A stretch of 64,000 nucleotides of DNA from Ancylobacter sonchi. GTDB taxonomy: Bacteria > Pseudomonadota > Alphaproteobacteria > Rhizobiales > Xanthobacteraceae. The notes beneath the pieces were generated by a model that was not told the DNA's origin, made no database searches, and worked only from the letters and a program-made list of their open reading frames with translations. The stretch spans positions 124,001-188,000 of the forward strand of contig NZ_JAHBGF010000020.1 in assembly GCF_018390695.1 (NCBI RefSeq), given 5' to 3'. The translations under genes and the position numbers were made by a program. Position 1 is the first letter of the stretch. Each line of letters starts with the position of its first letter. This document shows positions 25,548 to 33,893 of the stretch, one piece after another.

Positions 25548-25764
25548 CCAGCGCCGCCAAGGCAGCGCGACCGATCTTGTCTGCGACGTCCACGGTGAAC
25601 GCAGCGACGTGCTCGCCGCGGTGGCGGGGCGCCCAAGCCCTCAGCCGGCCGTCCGAGCCGCGGCAGATCTCTATGTTAAATACGCGCAGGCCGCCGGCAT
25701 CGACATCGACGACGGCGAGCGCGCGCGATCCCGCCGCAGCGCGGCGGGCCGAAACTATGTGCAT
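25522..25764 (-). CDS. hypothetical 80-residue protein upstream of the RepA-like gene
   Basis: I chose the ATG at 25764 (MHIVSARRAAAGSRALAVVD). The frame is open further upstream but reads antisense-like there. The product has a beta-rich core (ALAVVDVDAGGLRVFNIEIC) and a Gly/His-containing loop. No family is recognised. It overlaps the RepA-like gene start by 26 bp, so the two are probably coupled. Confidence 0.5.
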   Translation of the reverse strand: MHIVSARRAAAGSRALAVVDVDAGGLRVFNIEICRGSDGRLRAWAPRHRGEHVAAFTVDVADKIGRAALAALDGGAAHAG

Positions 25765-25826
25765 GGTGGAGTCCCCTAGGGGGTGAGTGGTGCCCGCGCG
25801 ATGCGGGCGGCTGCTTGGGCAGGTGG

Positions 25827-26621
25827 TTAGGCGGCGCGGGCTGCTGGCTCGACGTAGGCGTGCAGCTCTTCGGTGATGTTCCTGGCCTTGGCGGGATCTA
25901 TGACCACCTCCGACTCCCGGCCGGATGTCTCCCACAGGGCGAGAATGTGCTTTACCGGGTAATCGCAAGTCAGAACTGCGGCCCAGCTGCCTCCGCAGGC
26001 GTTGCCGTTCGCGAACCGCTCTGCGGTCGCTCTGTCGCGCGACCAGGACATGCCTCGGCATCGGGCGCTCGTCACCTCGGCAGGCCTTCCCGTTCCGCGA
26101 TAGATCCTGACGGTTGTCCCGGTTGTTCGGAGCGCGGCCATCGTAGCCATCTCCTCCTCGTCCATCAGAAGGGCGTGTCCGGCTTCTCGGAAATACTCCC
26201 GAAGTATGACCTTGCTCGTGGCATTAACGTAGAGTGCTCCGACCGCGTTGCCCGCGACGAACCCTTCCTTCAACAGCGCAGCCCGCACGCGCGGACCACC
26301 GGCCCGCATGTAAAGCAGAAAGTCTGGAATCTGACCCCGGCATTCACCGTCCACCGTCCAGGTAAGACTGGCTGCCGCTTCACATGCCTCGTCGTCATCT
26401 CGAACCTGGACGAACACAAGGTCGATGAATCGGTCGATAGCCTTCAGGTGCCAATCCATCGGGTCGTCGGAATTGCCGTGGAACATGCCTTCGGCGCGGA
26501 GCCGGGCATGTCGGGAGACGATGCAGGCAATGGCGTCCTTGCGGAAGCGTTCGGCCTGCTCGTCTGGCGTCAGCTTCGACCACCGGTAGGCGGCATATTC
26601 TCGATTGAAGTTCACCATCAC
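25827..26621 (-). CDS. R-S-E type ADP-ribosyltransferase-like protein
   Basis: This 264-residue protein has an unrecognised N-terminal half and a C-terminal domain with the spaced motifs of arginine-type mono-ADP-ribosyltransferases: TVRIYRG (Arg 172/175), MSWSRD (SWS 192-194, the STS-like motif) and GRESEVVID (E236 and E238, an ExE pair). Such enzymes transfer ADP-ribose from NAD to protein Arg; T4 Alt and ModA use this to modify host polymerase. The catalytic triad is complete by pattern. It is coupled to alpA by a 4-bp overlap, so it is an early gene. Target and activity are not known. Confidence 0.65.
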   Translation of the reverse strand: MMVNFNREYAAYRWSKLTPDEQAERFRKDAIACIVSRHARLRAEGMFHGNSDDPMDWHLKAIDRFIDLVFVQVRDDDEACEAAASLTWTVDGECRGQIPDFLLYMRAGGPRVRAALLKEGFVAGNAVGALYVNATSKVILREYFREAGHALLMDEEEMATMAALRTTGTTVRIYRGTGRPAEVTSARCRGMSWSRDRATAERFANGNACGGSWAAVLTCDYPVKHILALWETSGRESEVVIDPAKARNITEELHAYVEPAARAA

Positions 26622-26833
26622 GCCGCGCTCCGCAGGTCGCGCGCGGCGATGCGGGCGTCAATCCATGCGTCGACCTCCGTGCGGATAAACGCTATGCGGC
26701 GATCCCCCAAGGGAACCGCTGCGGGGAAGGTGCCTGCCGCCCTGCGCTTGAAAAGTTCGGCACGTGAAAGGCCGATTTCGCGTACAACATCGTTCACGCT
26801 CATCAGGCGAGCGCGATTATCGTTAGCCGGCAT
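26618..26833 (-). CDS. AlpA-family transcriptional regulator
   Basis: This 71-residue small MerR/AlpA-type winged helix-turn-helix protein has MSVNDVVREIGLSRAELFKR, an RAAGTFPAAVPLGDRRIAF loop and a WIDARIAARD C-terminal helix, as in P4 Vis and AlpA. Members activate integrase or early genes of satellites and cryptic prophages and can act as excisionase. It is about 140 bp downstream of the integrase stop and overlaps the ART-like gene. This neighbourhood is the common satellite arrangement. Confidence 0.88.
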   Translation of the reverse strand: MPANDNRARLMSVNDVVREIGLSRAELFKRRAAGTFPAAVPLGDRRIAFIRTEVDAWIDARIAARDLRSAA

Positions 26834-26974
26834 ACTTTACTCCCATCTTGGGAGGTGGTAGGGGAGGGTTGCTAGTGCGAGCACTGACGCCCGTTACGTC
26901 AAATAAGGTAACTCCGACCCAGCCGCAGCGCTATGTGCCCAAGCGGGAGAAACTCGACGCGACGCACATAATCG

Positions 26975-28132
26975 TCAGGAAGAGCAGTAGTCCGCCCACG
27001 CTTCCATCAGCAGCCGCCTCTTCGCCAGGGCGTCGCCGCGCCGGTAGGCCCTCTCAACGGAATCGCCGACGGCGTGCGCGAGGGCAGCCTCAGCCACCTC
27101 CCGAGGAAACTCGGTGGCATCGCCGCACCAATCTCGGAAGGTGGATCGAAGGCCATTTATTGTAGATTTATCGCCACTGGCCCGCCGCAGTGCGACGACC
27201 ATTGCGGTATCGCTGACCGGAAGCCCGGCTTTCTCGCCCTCGAAGACGAGCGGCCCTCGGGCGACCTGCTGGCGCTCCCGAAGGATCTCGAGCGCGCGGC
27301 CCGTGAGCGGTACGGTGTGTTCGCGCTTCATCTTCATCCTGCCGGCCGGCACGGTCCAAAGTTCGGCGTCGAAATCAATTTCGTCCCATGTCGCGCCGCG
27401 CACTTCGCCGGCACGGGCGGCGGTCAGTGCCTGGAATTCGACGGCGCGCGTTCCGGTGCCCTTCGCCGCGCGCAGGGCCGCCATTATCGCCGGGATGCGC
27501 GCATGGGGTGCCGCCGCGTTGTGACCTCGGGTCAGCTTCTTTCTGGCTGGCAGCAGGTGCTGGAGGCGACCGGTCCATTGAGCGGGATTGTCACCCTGAT
27601 AGAGATTACGTGCGCGCGCATGATCTATGACTGCGGCCACCCGCATGCGCAGCCGGTCGGCGATCTCGGGCGTTTTCTGCCAGATGGGCGAGAGCAGCGT
27701 AACGATATCGTCGACGCCTACGTCGGCGATCGGCTTGTCGTGCAGCAACTCGGCCTGCACTTCGAGCGAATGGCGCCATTGCCAGCGTGACTTAGCGTTT
27801 TTAAGCGCAGCATCCTTAACTGCCAGCGTGTCATCTGCGACGTTCTTGAATGTCGTAACCTTCCGCTTACCCGGTCGGGGATCTTCGCCGCGGGCGAGTT
27901 GGTCCCTAATGACGTCGGCTTTCTCGCGAGCCAGCTTGACGGACACTGGCGCCGTGCCTTGACCGTATCCGCCAAGGCCGATCTCGGTTCGAGTCCTTCC
28001 CCGTCGATATACGAAGAACCATTGCTTCGAACCGCCGTCGCGGACCCTCACGAACAAGCCGTCGCCGTCGGAATACATCCCCGGACGGCTGAGCGCCTTA
28101 ACCTGAGCATCCGAAAGCTTGTTCCGTGCCAT
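26975..28132 (-). CDS. P4-type tyrosine integrase
   Basis: The start is the ATG at 28132 (MARNKLSDAQVKALSRPGMY). The 385-residue protein has the DUF4102 N-terminal arm-binding domain, a core-binding domain, and a catalytic domain with Arg in TAARAGEVRGATWDEID, an NGLRSTFRDW box (usually HGFR; Asn replaces His here), LAHAVGDSVERAYRRGD and the nucleophile Tyr near the C-terminus. The family inserts into tRNA 3' ends. It is the first gene inside attR and reads inward, fitting the 18-bp att core. The Asn substitution is seen in some active homologues but lowers certainty about activity. Confidence 0.92.
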   Translation of the reverse strand: MARNKLSDAQVKALSRPGMYSDGDGLFVRVRDGGSKQWFFVYRRGRTRTEIGLGGYGQGTAPVSVKLAREKADVIRDQLARGEDPRPGKRKVTTFKNVADDTLAVKDAALKNAKSRWQWRHSLEVQAELLHDKPIADVGVDDIVTLLSPIWQKTPEIADRLRMRVAAVIDHARARNLYQGDNPAQWTGRLQHLLPARKKLTRGHNAAAPHARIPAIMAALRAAKGTGTRAVEFQALTAARAGEVRGATWDEIDFDAELWTVPAGRMKMKREHTVPLTGRALEILRERQQVARGPLVFEGEKAGLPVSDTAMVVALRRASGDKSTINGLRSTFRDWCGDATEFPREVAEAALAHAVGDSVERAYRRGDALAKRRLLMEAWADYCSS

Positions 28133-28225
28133 CGTCGAGTCCCGATGCCATAACCATAGTATCGTCACTGATGTCTTTTGGTGTGTCTAGTGTCAATAAA
28201 AGACCTTACAAATCAATATGTTGGC

Positions 28226-28243
28226 TCCTCTCCTGGGCACCAT
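28226..28243 (+). repeat. attR core (18-bp direct repeat)
   Basis: tcctctcctgggcaccat, identical to the 3' end of tRNA-Leu at 8372-8389. The sequence to its right is the original downstream flank of the tRNA gene. Confidence 0.93.
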
Positions 28244-28266
28244 CGCTCTCTTAGAGCGTTGATTTT
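28244..28266 (+). terminator. displaced native terminator of tRNA-Leu
   Basis: cgctct (28244-28249) and agagcg (28253-28258) form a short hairpin followed by ttgatttt. Before insertion this would have followed the tRNA directly. It is now 20 kb away, and the tRNA is served by the element's hairpin at 8390. Confidence 0.5.
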
Positions 28267-28339
28267 GCTGAGAACCTTGAATAATCAGGCTTTCTGATGC
28301 GCCGACCGGTACACACGGGCGGTACACATGGTTCTCAGG

Positions 28340-29215
28340 ATGACCCGGCCAATGCGCCGTAAGGACAGTTCATTCATCGCCTTCCGAAAGCGTGTCCCTG
28401 CCGATGTCGTTGGCAAGGCGGATGGCTGTTCCGTCGTTATCCGCTTCCCTGCTGAAGGCCCCGATCCCCAGCACGTGGTGTTTGCTACGGTGGGGAATGC
28501 CGAGGTGAAATTCTCCCTCCGTACCCGTTATCCCGCCATCGCCAAAAGCCGCTCAGGCATCGCAGAGGCGCACCTACAGCGGCTCTACGCGAGCCTCCGA
28601 CAGGGCGCCCGGCAGCTCACCCGTCGCGAAGTGACGGCCCTTGCTGGCGAATGGTACCGCGCCGGGATGGTCCGCTGGGAGGATGAGCCGGGTTCGGGAG
28701 CCGTGTGGCAGAAGCTGCAAGACGTTATGGCGAAGGCTGCCGATGATCCGGCCCTCTTGGAAAAGGAGATGGCCCCTTTCGTTAACGAGCTTCTAGCCGA
28801 GAAGGCGATCATCGTCGACGAACAGAGCCGGATGGCCCTGATGCAGGGCATGCGCCGAGCCATCGCTGATGCCGCTTCAACGCTCCAGCGAAGATCTGAG
28901 TTCGATTACGGTCCCGACGAGCTTGCCGCCCGCTATCCGGCTTGGGAGGAGGCTTCCGCGTCTCCGGCTACGGGACAGCCCAAGCGTCCCTCTCCAGCCC
29001 CCAAAGACGGCAAGGCGGTCTCCATACGTGGCCTCGTGGATAGCTGGTGGCAGGAGGCGCAAGCGGCCGGCCTCTCCCGTAAGACGCATCAAGCCTATGG
29101 CAGCGCCATGGATCGCCTTATCGAGCACGTTGGCCACGACGACGCCTCCCGGATCACCCCTGAGGACGTGTTGGGTCTTAAGGACGCTCGTCTAGCTGCT
29201 GGCGTGGGACCTCGG
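28340..29215 (+). pseudogene. 3'-truncated tyrosine recombinase (older element remnant)
   Basis: From ATG 28340 the frame reads MTRPMRRKDSSFIAFRKRVP, the DUF6538 N-terminus of alphaproteobacterial integrases, and continues through a SAM-like core-binding domain (VDSWWQEAQAAGLSRKTHQA) to about residue 292. The expected catalytic domain with R-H-R-Y is missing. The open frame continues to 29620 only by reading antisense to the HTH gene and through a repeat copy. It sits immediately right of attR, so the tRNA site has received more than one element. Confidence 0.8.
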
Positions 29216-29275
29216 CCTTGGCAGCTCGAAACGGTGCGCGAAAAACATCGGCGCATTGGCAGAATGTACGGAAAT
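29208..29275 (+). repeat. 68-bp repeat, copy A (IS-like remnant)
   Basis: This is 62/68 identical to the reverse complement of 36731-36798. It is joined directly to the break in the truncated recombinase. In one frame both copies encode DLGLGS-K-CAK-I-AL-ECTE, and most differences keep that frame open, so it may be part of a transposase gene. I could not name the family. Confidence 0.55.
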
Positions 29276-29373
29276 GCCGGGCGACGTTTTCAAGCGCGCT
29301 TCAGCCGGCTTTGCATGTCGGCATTCTGCCGGATCAACCGATTACTCGTCAGGCAGCGGCATGCGGGGGCATG

Positions 29374-30228
29374 TCACGTCCTTGCCAGGAAGAGTGTCTC
29401 GCCCGGCCGCATCTCGTTGCGGACGGCCTTCTTGATCGCGGCGGGAATGGACGCCTCATCCAGTTCGAAAGTCCCTAGCCGGTTCAGGGCAGCGCGGATG
29501 TCGATCTCGGTGCCGAGAAACTCCATCACGACCCGCGCCGCGCCGATCGAGCGGCCGGAACCATGGCTGACGCCGACCATCACGCCGTCGAGGCGCTTCA
29601 ATATGCGGCCCTTCGGATAGAAGATCGTCATCGAGACTTCACGATCTGAATCGCGGTGATAATCGATGGTGACGAGGCGGTCGCCGAGGGAACTGACGAT
29701 GCCGCGATAGGTGATGAACAGCGACGACGGGTCGCCGGTCTCGTCATCGCCAAGGTAGCGTTGCTTAACCGTTGAGAGGAAGGTGCCCTTTTCGAAGCGC
29801 CAATGCACTAATTCGCGCTTGATCCGCTCCACGCCGAGATAGGTGTAGAAATAGCGGAAGTAGAAGCCCTGGTACTCAGCGAGGGCCTCAGCGTCGCCGC
29901 CGGTCAGCTTCTGGAGAAGGGCGAGGCTCGTATCCGACATCGCCGGCTGGGAACCTACGCGTCGCTTGAACGACGCGGCGAACGCCTCGTGTGGCGTGAA
30001 GAGCTCGTCCTCCTCCAGCCCGAAGAAATCGCAGATGCGCTTGTGATTGTGGCGCGAGGGCACGGCAGTCCCGCCGAGATAGCGGTTGAACTGCTGGCGG
30101 TTGATCTTCAGGCGCCGGCATACGTCCGACACCGAACGATAGTGATCGCAACAGAACTGGAGATTGGCGCGATAGTCCGCCTGCCGTTCCGCCAACAGCA
30201 CGCGGAAGCGCGTCGCAATATCGGCCAT
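29374..30228 (-). CDS. XRE-type helix-turn-helix regulator with C-terminal sensor-like domain
   Basis: The start at 30228 (MADIATRFRVLLAERQADYR) has GGAG upstream. The N-terminal Cro/CI-type HTH is at about residues 18-75 (SVSDVCRRLKINRQQFNRYL); the C-terminal 200 residues hold an alpha/beta region with aromatic residues (YQGFYFRYFYTYLGVE) and no recognised fold. The family recurs in Rhizobiales beside amine and opine-type uptake genes, from memory. It is divergent from the FAD oxidoreductase with a 142-bp gap, so it probably controls the cluster 30.4-36.6 kb. Confidence 0.75.
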   Translation of the reverse strand: MADIATRFRVLLAERQADYRANLQFCCDHYRSVSDVCRRLKINRQQFNRYLGGTAVPSRHNHKRICDFFGLEEDELFTPHEAFAASFKRRVGSQPAMSDTSLALLQKLTGGDAEALAEYQGFYFRYFYTYLGVERIKRELVHWRFEKGTFLSTVKQRYLGDDETGDPSSLFITYRGIVSSLGDRLVTIDYHRDSDREVSMTIFYPKGRILKRLDGVMVGVSHGSGRSIGAARVVMEFLGTEIDIRAALNRLGTFELDEASIPAAIKKAVRNEMRPGETLFLART

Positions 30229-30370
30229 GCCGGACTCCGAAGCGAATTGGTGCGGAAAGCGCATAAACTTGCGTCAGATAGCACATATGATTTGGATGGA
30301 ACAGGCGAAACTGCCGTGTAACGCTGCAATCTCCAAAAAGCTCATAAAATAGTCAGCAGTGGTTACCCGT

Positions 30371-31651
30371 ATGGAACAGCCGGCACCGCAGGAGTGGGAT
30401 TGCATCGTCATAGGCGGCGGAATCGTCGGCGCCGCAGCGGCCTACTACGCCGCCCGCAACGGCATGAAGCCGCTGATCGTCGAGAAGGACCACGTCGCCG
30501 GGCAGCAGTCTGGCCGCAGCCTTGGCTTCGTGCGCCAGCAGGGGCGTGACTTCCGCGAATTGCCGCTGATGATCGAGGGCAACCGGCTTTGGAATGGCCT
30601 CGAAACCGAACTGGGGCGTCCGGTCGGCTGGATGCAGACCGGCAACCTCGCCACCGCCCGCACGCCCAAGCATCTCGCTGCCATGGAGCAGTGGGTGGCG
30701 CAGGCCGCGCCCTATAATATCGGCGTGCGCATGGTGACGGCAGCCGAGGTCACCGCGCTCACCGGCAACATGCAGCACGACTATATCGGCGGGATGTACA
30801 CGCCCTCGGACGGCAAAGCCGATCCGGCACGCTCGACACGCGCATTCTTCGAGGCGGCGATCGAGGCCGGCGCCAAGGCCGTCATCGGGCGCGGCGTCGA
30901 CGCCATCAACGTGGCGGGCGGTCGCGTGACCGGCGTCACGATCGGCGGGCGCGAATTCCGGAGCCGCATCGTGATCTGCGCCGCCGGCGCGGCCACCGGG
31001 CGCATGCTCGCCCCGCTCGGCGTCGTGGTGCCGCAGGACTGCGTGCGCATCACCGTCTGCCGGACAGTGCCAATTCAGGAGCGTATCGATCCCGGCATCT
31101 GGGGCGTCGACATTGGCATCCGCCAGGGACAGGACGGCTCCATCCACATCGCCGACAATGCCGCCGACTATGACATACGCTGGGACTCGCCGGCCTCGCT
31201 GCGCTGGTTCCGGCCGCTGTTCGACAAGAACCGTCATCTGGTGCGCCTGAATGCCGGACCGATGTTCGGGATCGGGCGCCACGCGCCCGAAGCAGTGCTC
31301 GATACCCCGCAGCCGGCCAACGCCCCGCCAGCGAACATGAAACGCGTCGGCGCGGTGCTCGAAATGTTCCGCCAGCATTACCCCAGCCTGCGCTCGGTCG
31401 GCTTGATGAGCTGGTGGGCCGGCAGCATCGACCACACGCCCGATGCGGTGCCGGTGATCGGTGCAGCCCCGAACATCGAGGGGTTGCTGATCGGTACCGG
31501 CTTCTCCGGCCACGGCCTCGGCCTTGGACCGGTGGGCGGCAAGGCTCTGGCGCAACTAGCCACCACGGGCGCGACCAACTCCGCCATCCAGCCCTTCGTC
31601 GCCGACCGTTTCGCGAAGGGCGAATGGCTGCCACCCGCCAATGTTCTCTAG
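30371..31651 (+). CDS. FAD-dependent amino-acid/amine oxidoreductase (DAO family)
   Basis: The first ATG, at 30371, gives 426 residues; GTG at 30359 is possible. The protein is a DadA/DAO-type flavoprotein with the Rossmann motif CIVIGGGIVGAAAAYYAARN (residues 11-30) and a C-terminal FAD-binding segment GTGFSGHGLGLGPVGGKALA. Family members oxidise secondary or primary amines and amino acids, such as sarcosine or glycine, to imines with electrons passed to O2 or to a carrier. It heads the operon for the ABC importer, which suggests it handles the imported compound. Substrate not identifiable from sequence. Confidence 0.85.
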   Translation: MEQPAPQEWDCIVIGGGIVGAAAAYYAARNGMKPLIVEKDHVAGQQSGRSLGFVRQQGRDFRELPLMIEGNRLWNGLETELGRPVGWMQTGNLATARTPKHLAAMEQWVAQAAPYNIGVRMVTAAEVTALTGNMQHDYIGGMYTPSDGKADPARSTRAFFEAAIEAGAKAVIGRGVDAINVAGGRVTGVTIGGREFRSRIVICAAGAATGRMLAPLGVVVPQDCVRITVCRTVPIQERIDPGIWGVDIGIRQGQDGSIHIADNAADYDIRWDSPASLRWFRPLFDKNRHLVRLNAGPMFGIGRHAPEAVLDTPQPANAPPANMKRVGAVLEMFRQHYPSLRSVGLMSWWAGSIDHTPDAVPVIGAAPNIEGLLIGTGFSGHGLGLGPVGGKALAQLATTGATNSAIQPFVADRFAKGEWLPPANVL

Positions 31652-31692
31652 AGAACGACGGGTCAGGCGCGGCAGCGCGAAGGGATAGTCAC

Positions 31693-32799
31693 ATGCTGGC
31701 AAGGGCGGAACACGCGGGTGAAGCAAGGGGCGCAGGCCTGGAGATCCGGGCGCTGCACAAGAGCTATGGCCATTTCCATGCGGTGAAGGGCATCGATCTG
31801 ACGGTGCAGCCGGGCGAGTTCCTGACCTTCCTCGGCCCGTCCGGTTCCGGCAAGACCACGACGCTCAACATCATTGCCGGCTTCGAAACCCCAACCGCCG
31901 GCGAGGTGCTGTTCGACGGGCGCCCGCTGGTCAACACGCCGCCCTACCGACGCGACATCGGAATGGTGTTCCAGAACTACGCGCTGTTCCCCCATCTGAC
32001 CGTGGAGGAAAACGTCGCCTTCCCGCTCACCGTCCGCAAGCTGAGCCGCGCGGCCGTTGCCGAGAAGGTCGCGCAGGCGCTCGGCATGGTGCAGCTGGGG
32101 CATCTCGGCGCGCGTTATCCGGCACAATTGTCAGGCGGCCAGCAGCAGCGGGTCGCCCTCGCCCGTGCGCTGGTGTTCAATCCGCGGCTGGTGCTGATGG
32201 ACGAGCCACTCGGCGCCCTCGACAAGAAGCTGCGCGACCACATGCAGGTCGAGCTCATGCACCTGCACCGCTCGCTCGGCGTGACCATCATCTATGTCAC
32301 CCACGACCAGGGCGAGGCGCTGACCATGTCGAACCGGATCGGCGTGTTCCAGGATGGCCGCCTCGTCCAGGTCGACACGCCCGACATCATCTACCGCAGC
32401 CCCGCGACGCTGTTCGTCTCGGATTTCGTCGGCGAGAACAACCATCTCGACGGAACCGTCGAGGAGCGGCATGCCGAGGGCTGTGCCGTACGGCTGGAGA
32501 GCGGACTGCGCATCGAGAGCCGGTCCGGTGAGGTCGGTCCCGGCGATGCCGTGCGGCTGACGCTGCGCCCCGAGAGCATCGCCATCCTGCCGGCCGGGAC
32601 GGTTTCCGGGGAAGATAACCGCTTCGCCGGCCGCGTCGTCGAGCGGATCTATTTCGGTGATCACCAGCGCCTCGTCGTCCAGCTCCAGGGCGGCGTCACC
32701 GTCATGGTCAAGGCGTCACCCTCGCTCGCCTTGCCACCGGGAAGCCCGGTCGAGCTCGGCTGGCCAGCGGCGGCGTGCCACCCCTTCAGGCTGTCCTGA
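31693..32799 (+). CDS. polyamine-type ABC importer ATPase
   Basis: This is a PotA-like ATPase of 368 residues beginning at ATG 31693 behind AAGGGA. Walker A is GPSGSGKTT (residues 48-56), the signature LSGGQQQR is followed by ALARALVFNPRLVLMDEPLG, and the H-loop is VTHDQGEALTMS. The C-terminal TOBE domain covers about residues 280-360. It would power the two permeases downstream. It follows the oxidoreductase by 41 bp. Confidence 0.93.
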   Translation: MLARAEHAGEARGAGLEIRALHKSYGHFHAVKGIDLTVQPGEFLTFLGPSGSGKTTTLNIIAGFETPTAGEVLFDGRPLVNTPPYRRDIGMVFQNYALFPHLTVEENVAFPLTVRKLSRAAVAEKVAQALGMVQLGHLGARYPAQLSGGQQQRVALARALVFNPRLVLMDEPLGALDKKLRDHMQVELMHLHRSLGVTIIYVTHDQGEALTMSNRIGVFQDGRLVQVDTPDIIYRSPATLFVSDFVGENNHLDGTVEERHAEGCAVRLESGLRIESRSGEVGPGDAVRLTLRPESIAILPAGTVSGEDNRFAGRVVERIYFGDHQRLVVQLQGGVTVMVKASPSLALPPGSPVELGWPAAACHPFRLS

Positions 32800-32852
32800 A
32801 ACGACCCGAACCTCGCGTGCCACACAAAAGCAATCTCCAGAGGATCATCATA

Positions 32853-33893
32853 ATGCACCGGAAGACACTCCTTGCCCTGAGCGCCGTGCCGGCGCTGCTG
32901 ATCTCCGCGACGCTCGCGCAGGCCGACGACCTCGTCATCATGTCGTCGGGCGGCGCCTGGCAGGCGGCGCAGCGCCAGGCCTGGTTCGAGCCCTTCGCCA
33001 AGGAGAAGGGGGTGAAGGTGGTCGAGCAGGAGTTCCTCGGCGACCTCGCCAAGGTGAAGGCGATGGTGGACACCAAGAGCACCAGCGTCGATCTGGTCAC
33101 CCTCGACGCCGACCTCGCCACCGTCGGCTGCGACAGCGGCATCCTGGAGAAGATCGACTATTCCAAGATCGCCGATCGCGCCTCCTATGGCGGCTCGGCC
33201 TTCGACTGCGCCGTCGGCCTCGACGTGACCGGCACCGTCGTTGGCTATGATCCGACCGTGCTCAAGGACGAGCCGATCGAGGTCTCGGCGCTGTTCGATC
33301 TCCAGCGCTGGCCGGGCCGGCGCGGCATCCGCAAGGCGCCGCAGTCCACCCTCGAATTCGCGCTGATCGCCGACGGCGTGGCCGCCGACAAGGTTTACGA
33401 GGTGCTCGGCACGCCGGAAGGTATCGATCGCGCCTTCAAGAAGCTCGACACCATCAAGAAGGACATCGTGTGGTGGGAGGCCGGTGCACAGCCCGCGCAG
33501 CTGCTCGCCTCGCGCGAGGTGGTGATGTCGACCGCCTGGAACGGACGCATCTACAACGCCGTCGTGCAGGACAAGAAGCCCTTCAAGATCGCGTGGAAGG
33601 GACAGATGCTGCAATATGACGTCGTCAGCATCCCCAAGGGCGCGCCGCATCCCGAGCTCGCCTACCAGTATCTCGCCTATGTCGCCAAGCCGGAGAACAA
33701 TGTCCGCATCACCAACTACATTCCCTACGGCCCGGTAGTCGCGGGGGCGACGGAACTCGCCGATCCGGCGATCCTGCCGCATCTGCCGAATGCCAAGGAT
33801 CACCTGCCCGGCTCGTTCGAGCTCGACGCGGTGTTCTGGGCTGATCATGGCGAGGAACTCACCAAGCGGTTCAATACGTGGCTGAGCCAGTGA
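32853..33893 (+). CDS. ABC transporter periplasmic substrate-binding protein
   Basis: The start at 32853 opens a signal peptide (MHRKTLLALSAVPALLISAT, cleavage after AQA at residue 24). The mature part of 322 residues has the PotD/PotF-type fold, with DDLVIMSSGGAWQAAQRQAW at the N-terminus. PotD-like proteins bind polyamines and related amines or organic acids. The ligand is not defined by visible residues. It lies between the ATPase and the permeases and ends in a GTGA overlap with permease 1. Confidence 0.9.
   Translation: MHRKTLLALSAVPALLISATLAQADDLVIMSSGGAWQAAQRQAWFEPFAKEKGVKVVEQEFLGDLAKVKAMVDTKSTSVDLVTLDADLATVGCDSGILEKIDYSKIADRASYGGSAFDCAVGLDVTGTVVGYDPTVLKDEPIEVSALFDLQRWPGRRGIRKAPQSTLEFALIADGVAADKVYEVLGTPEGIDRAFKKLDTIKKDIVWWEAGAQPAQLLASREVVMSTAWNGRIYNAVVQDKKPFKIAWKGQMLQYDVVSIPKGAPHPELAYQYLAYVAKPENNVRITNYIPYGPVVAGATELADPAILPHLPNAKDHLPGSFELDAVFWADHGEELTKRFNTWLSQ

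Larger units (their letters stand above)
8372..28243. mobile_element. tRNA-Leu-integrated phage-satellite-like element (about 19.9 kb)
   Basis: The boundaries are an 18-bp direct repeat, tcctctcctgggcaccat, at 8372-8389 (inside the tRNA 3' end) and 28226-28243. Inside, next to the right end, is a P4-type integrase reading inward, then AlpA, an ART-like gene, a RepA-like ATPase, iterons, a ParB-like gene, a protease-capsid fusion, a tail chaperone with frameshift, a tape measure and gpD, all on the minus strand. Near the left end are a second integrase and a cargo block. Terminase, portal, sheath, tube, baseplate wedge, holin and endolysin genes were not found, so it is not a self-sufficient phage. 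The order integrase-AlpA-replication-capsid recalls capsid-forming satellites. Confidence 0.88.

Noticed and set aside
8372..28243. Gene transfer agent or complete prophage
   Set aside because: There are no terminase, portal, adaptor or lysis genes, and integrases with att sites are present, which GTAs lack.
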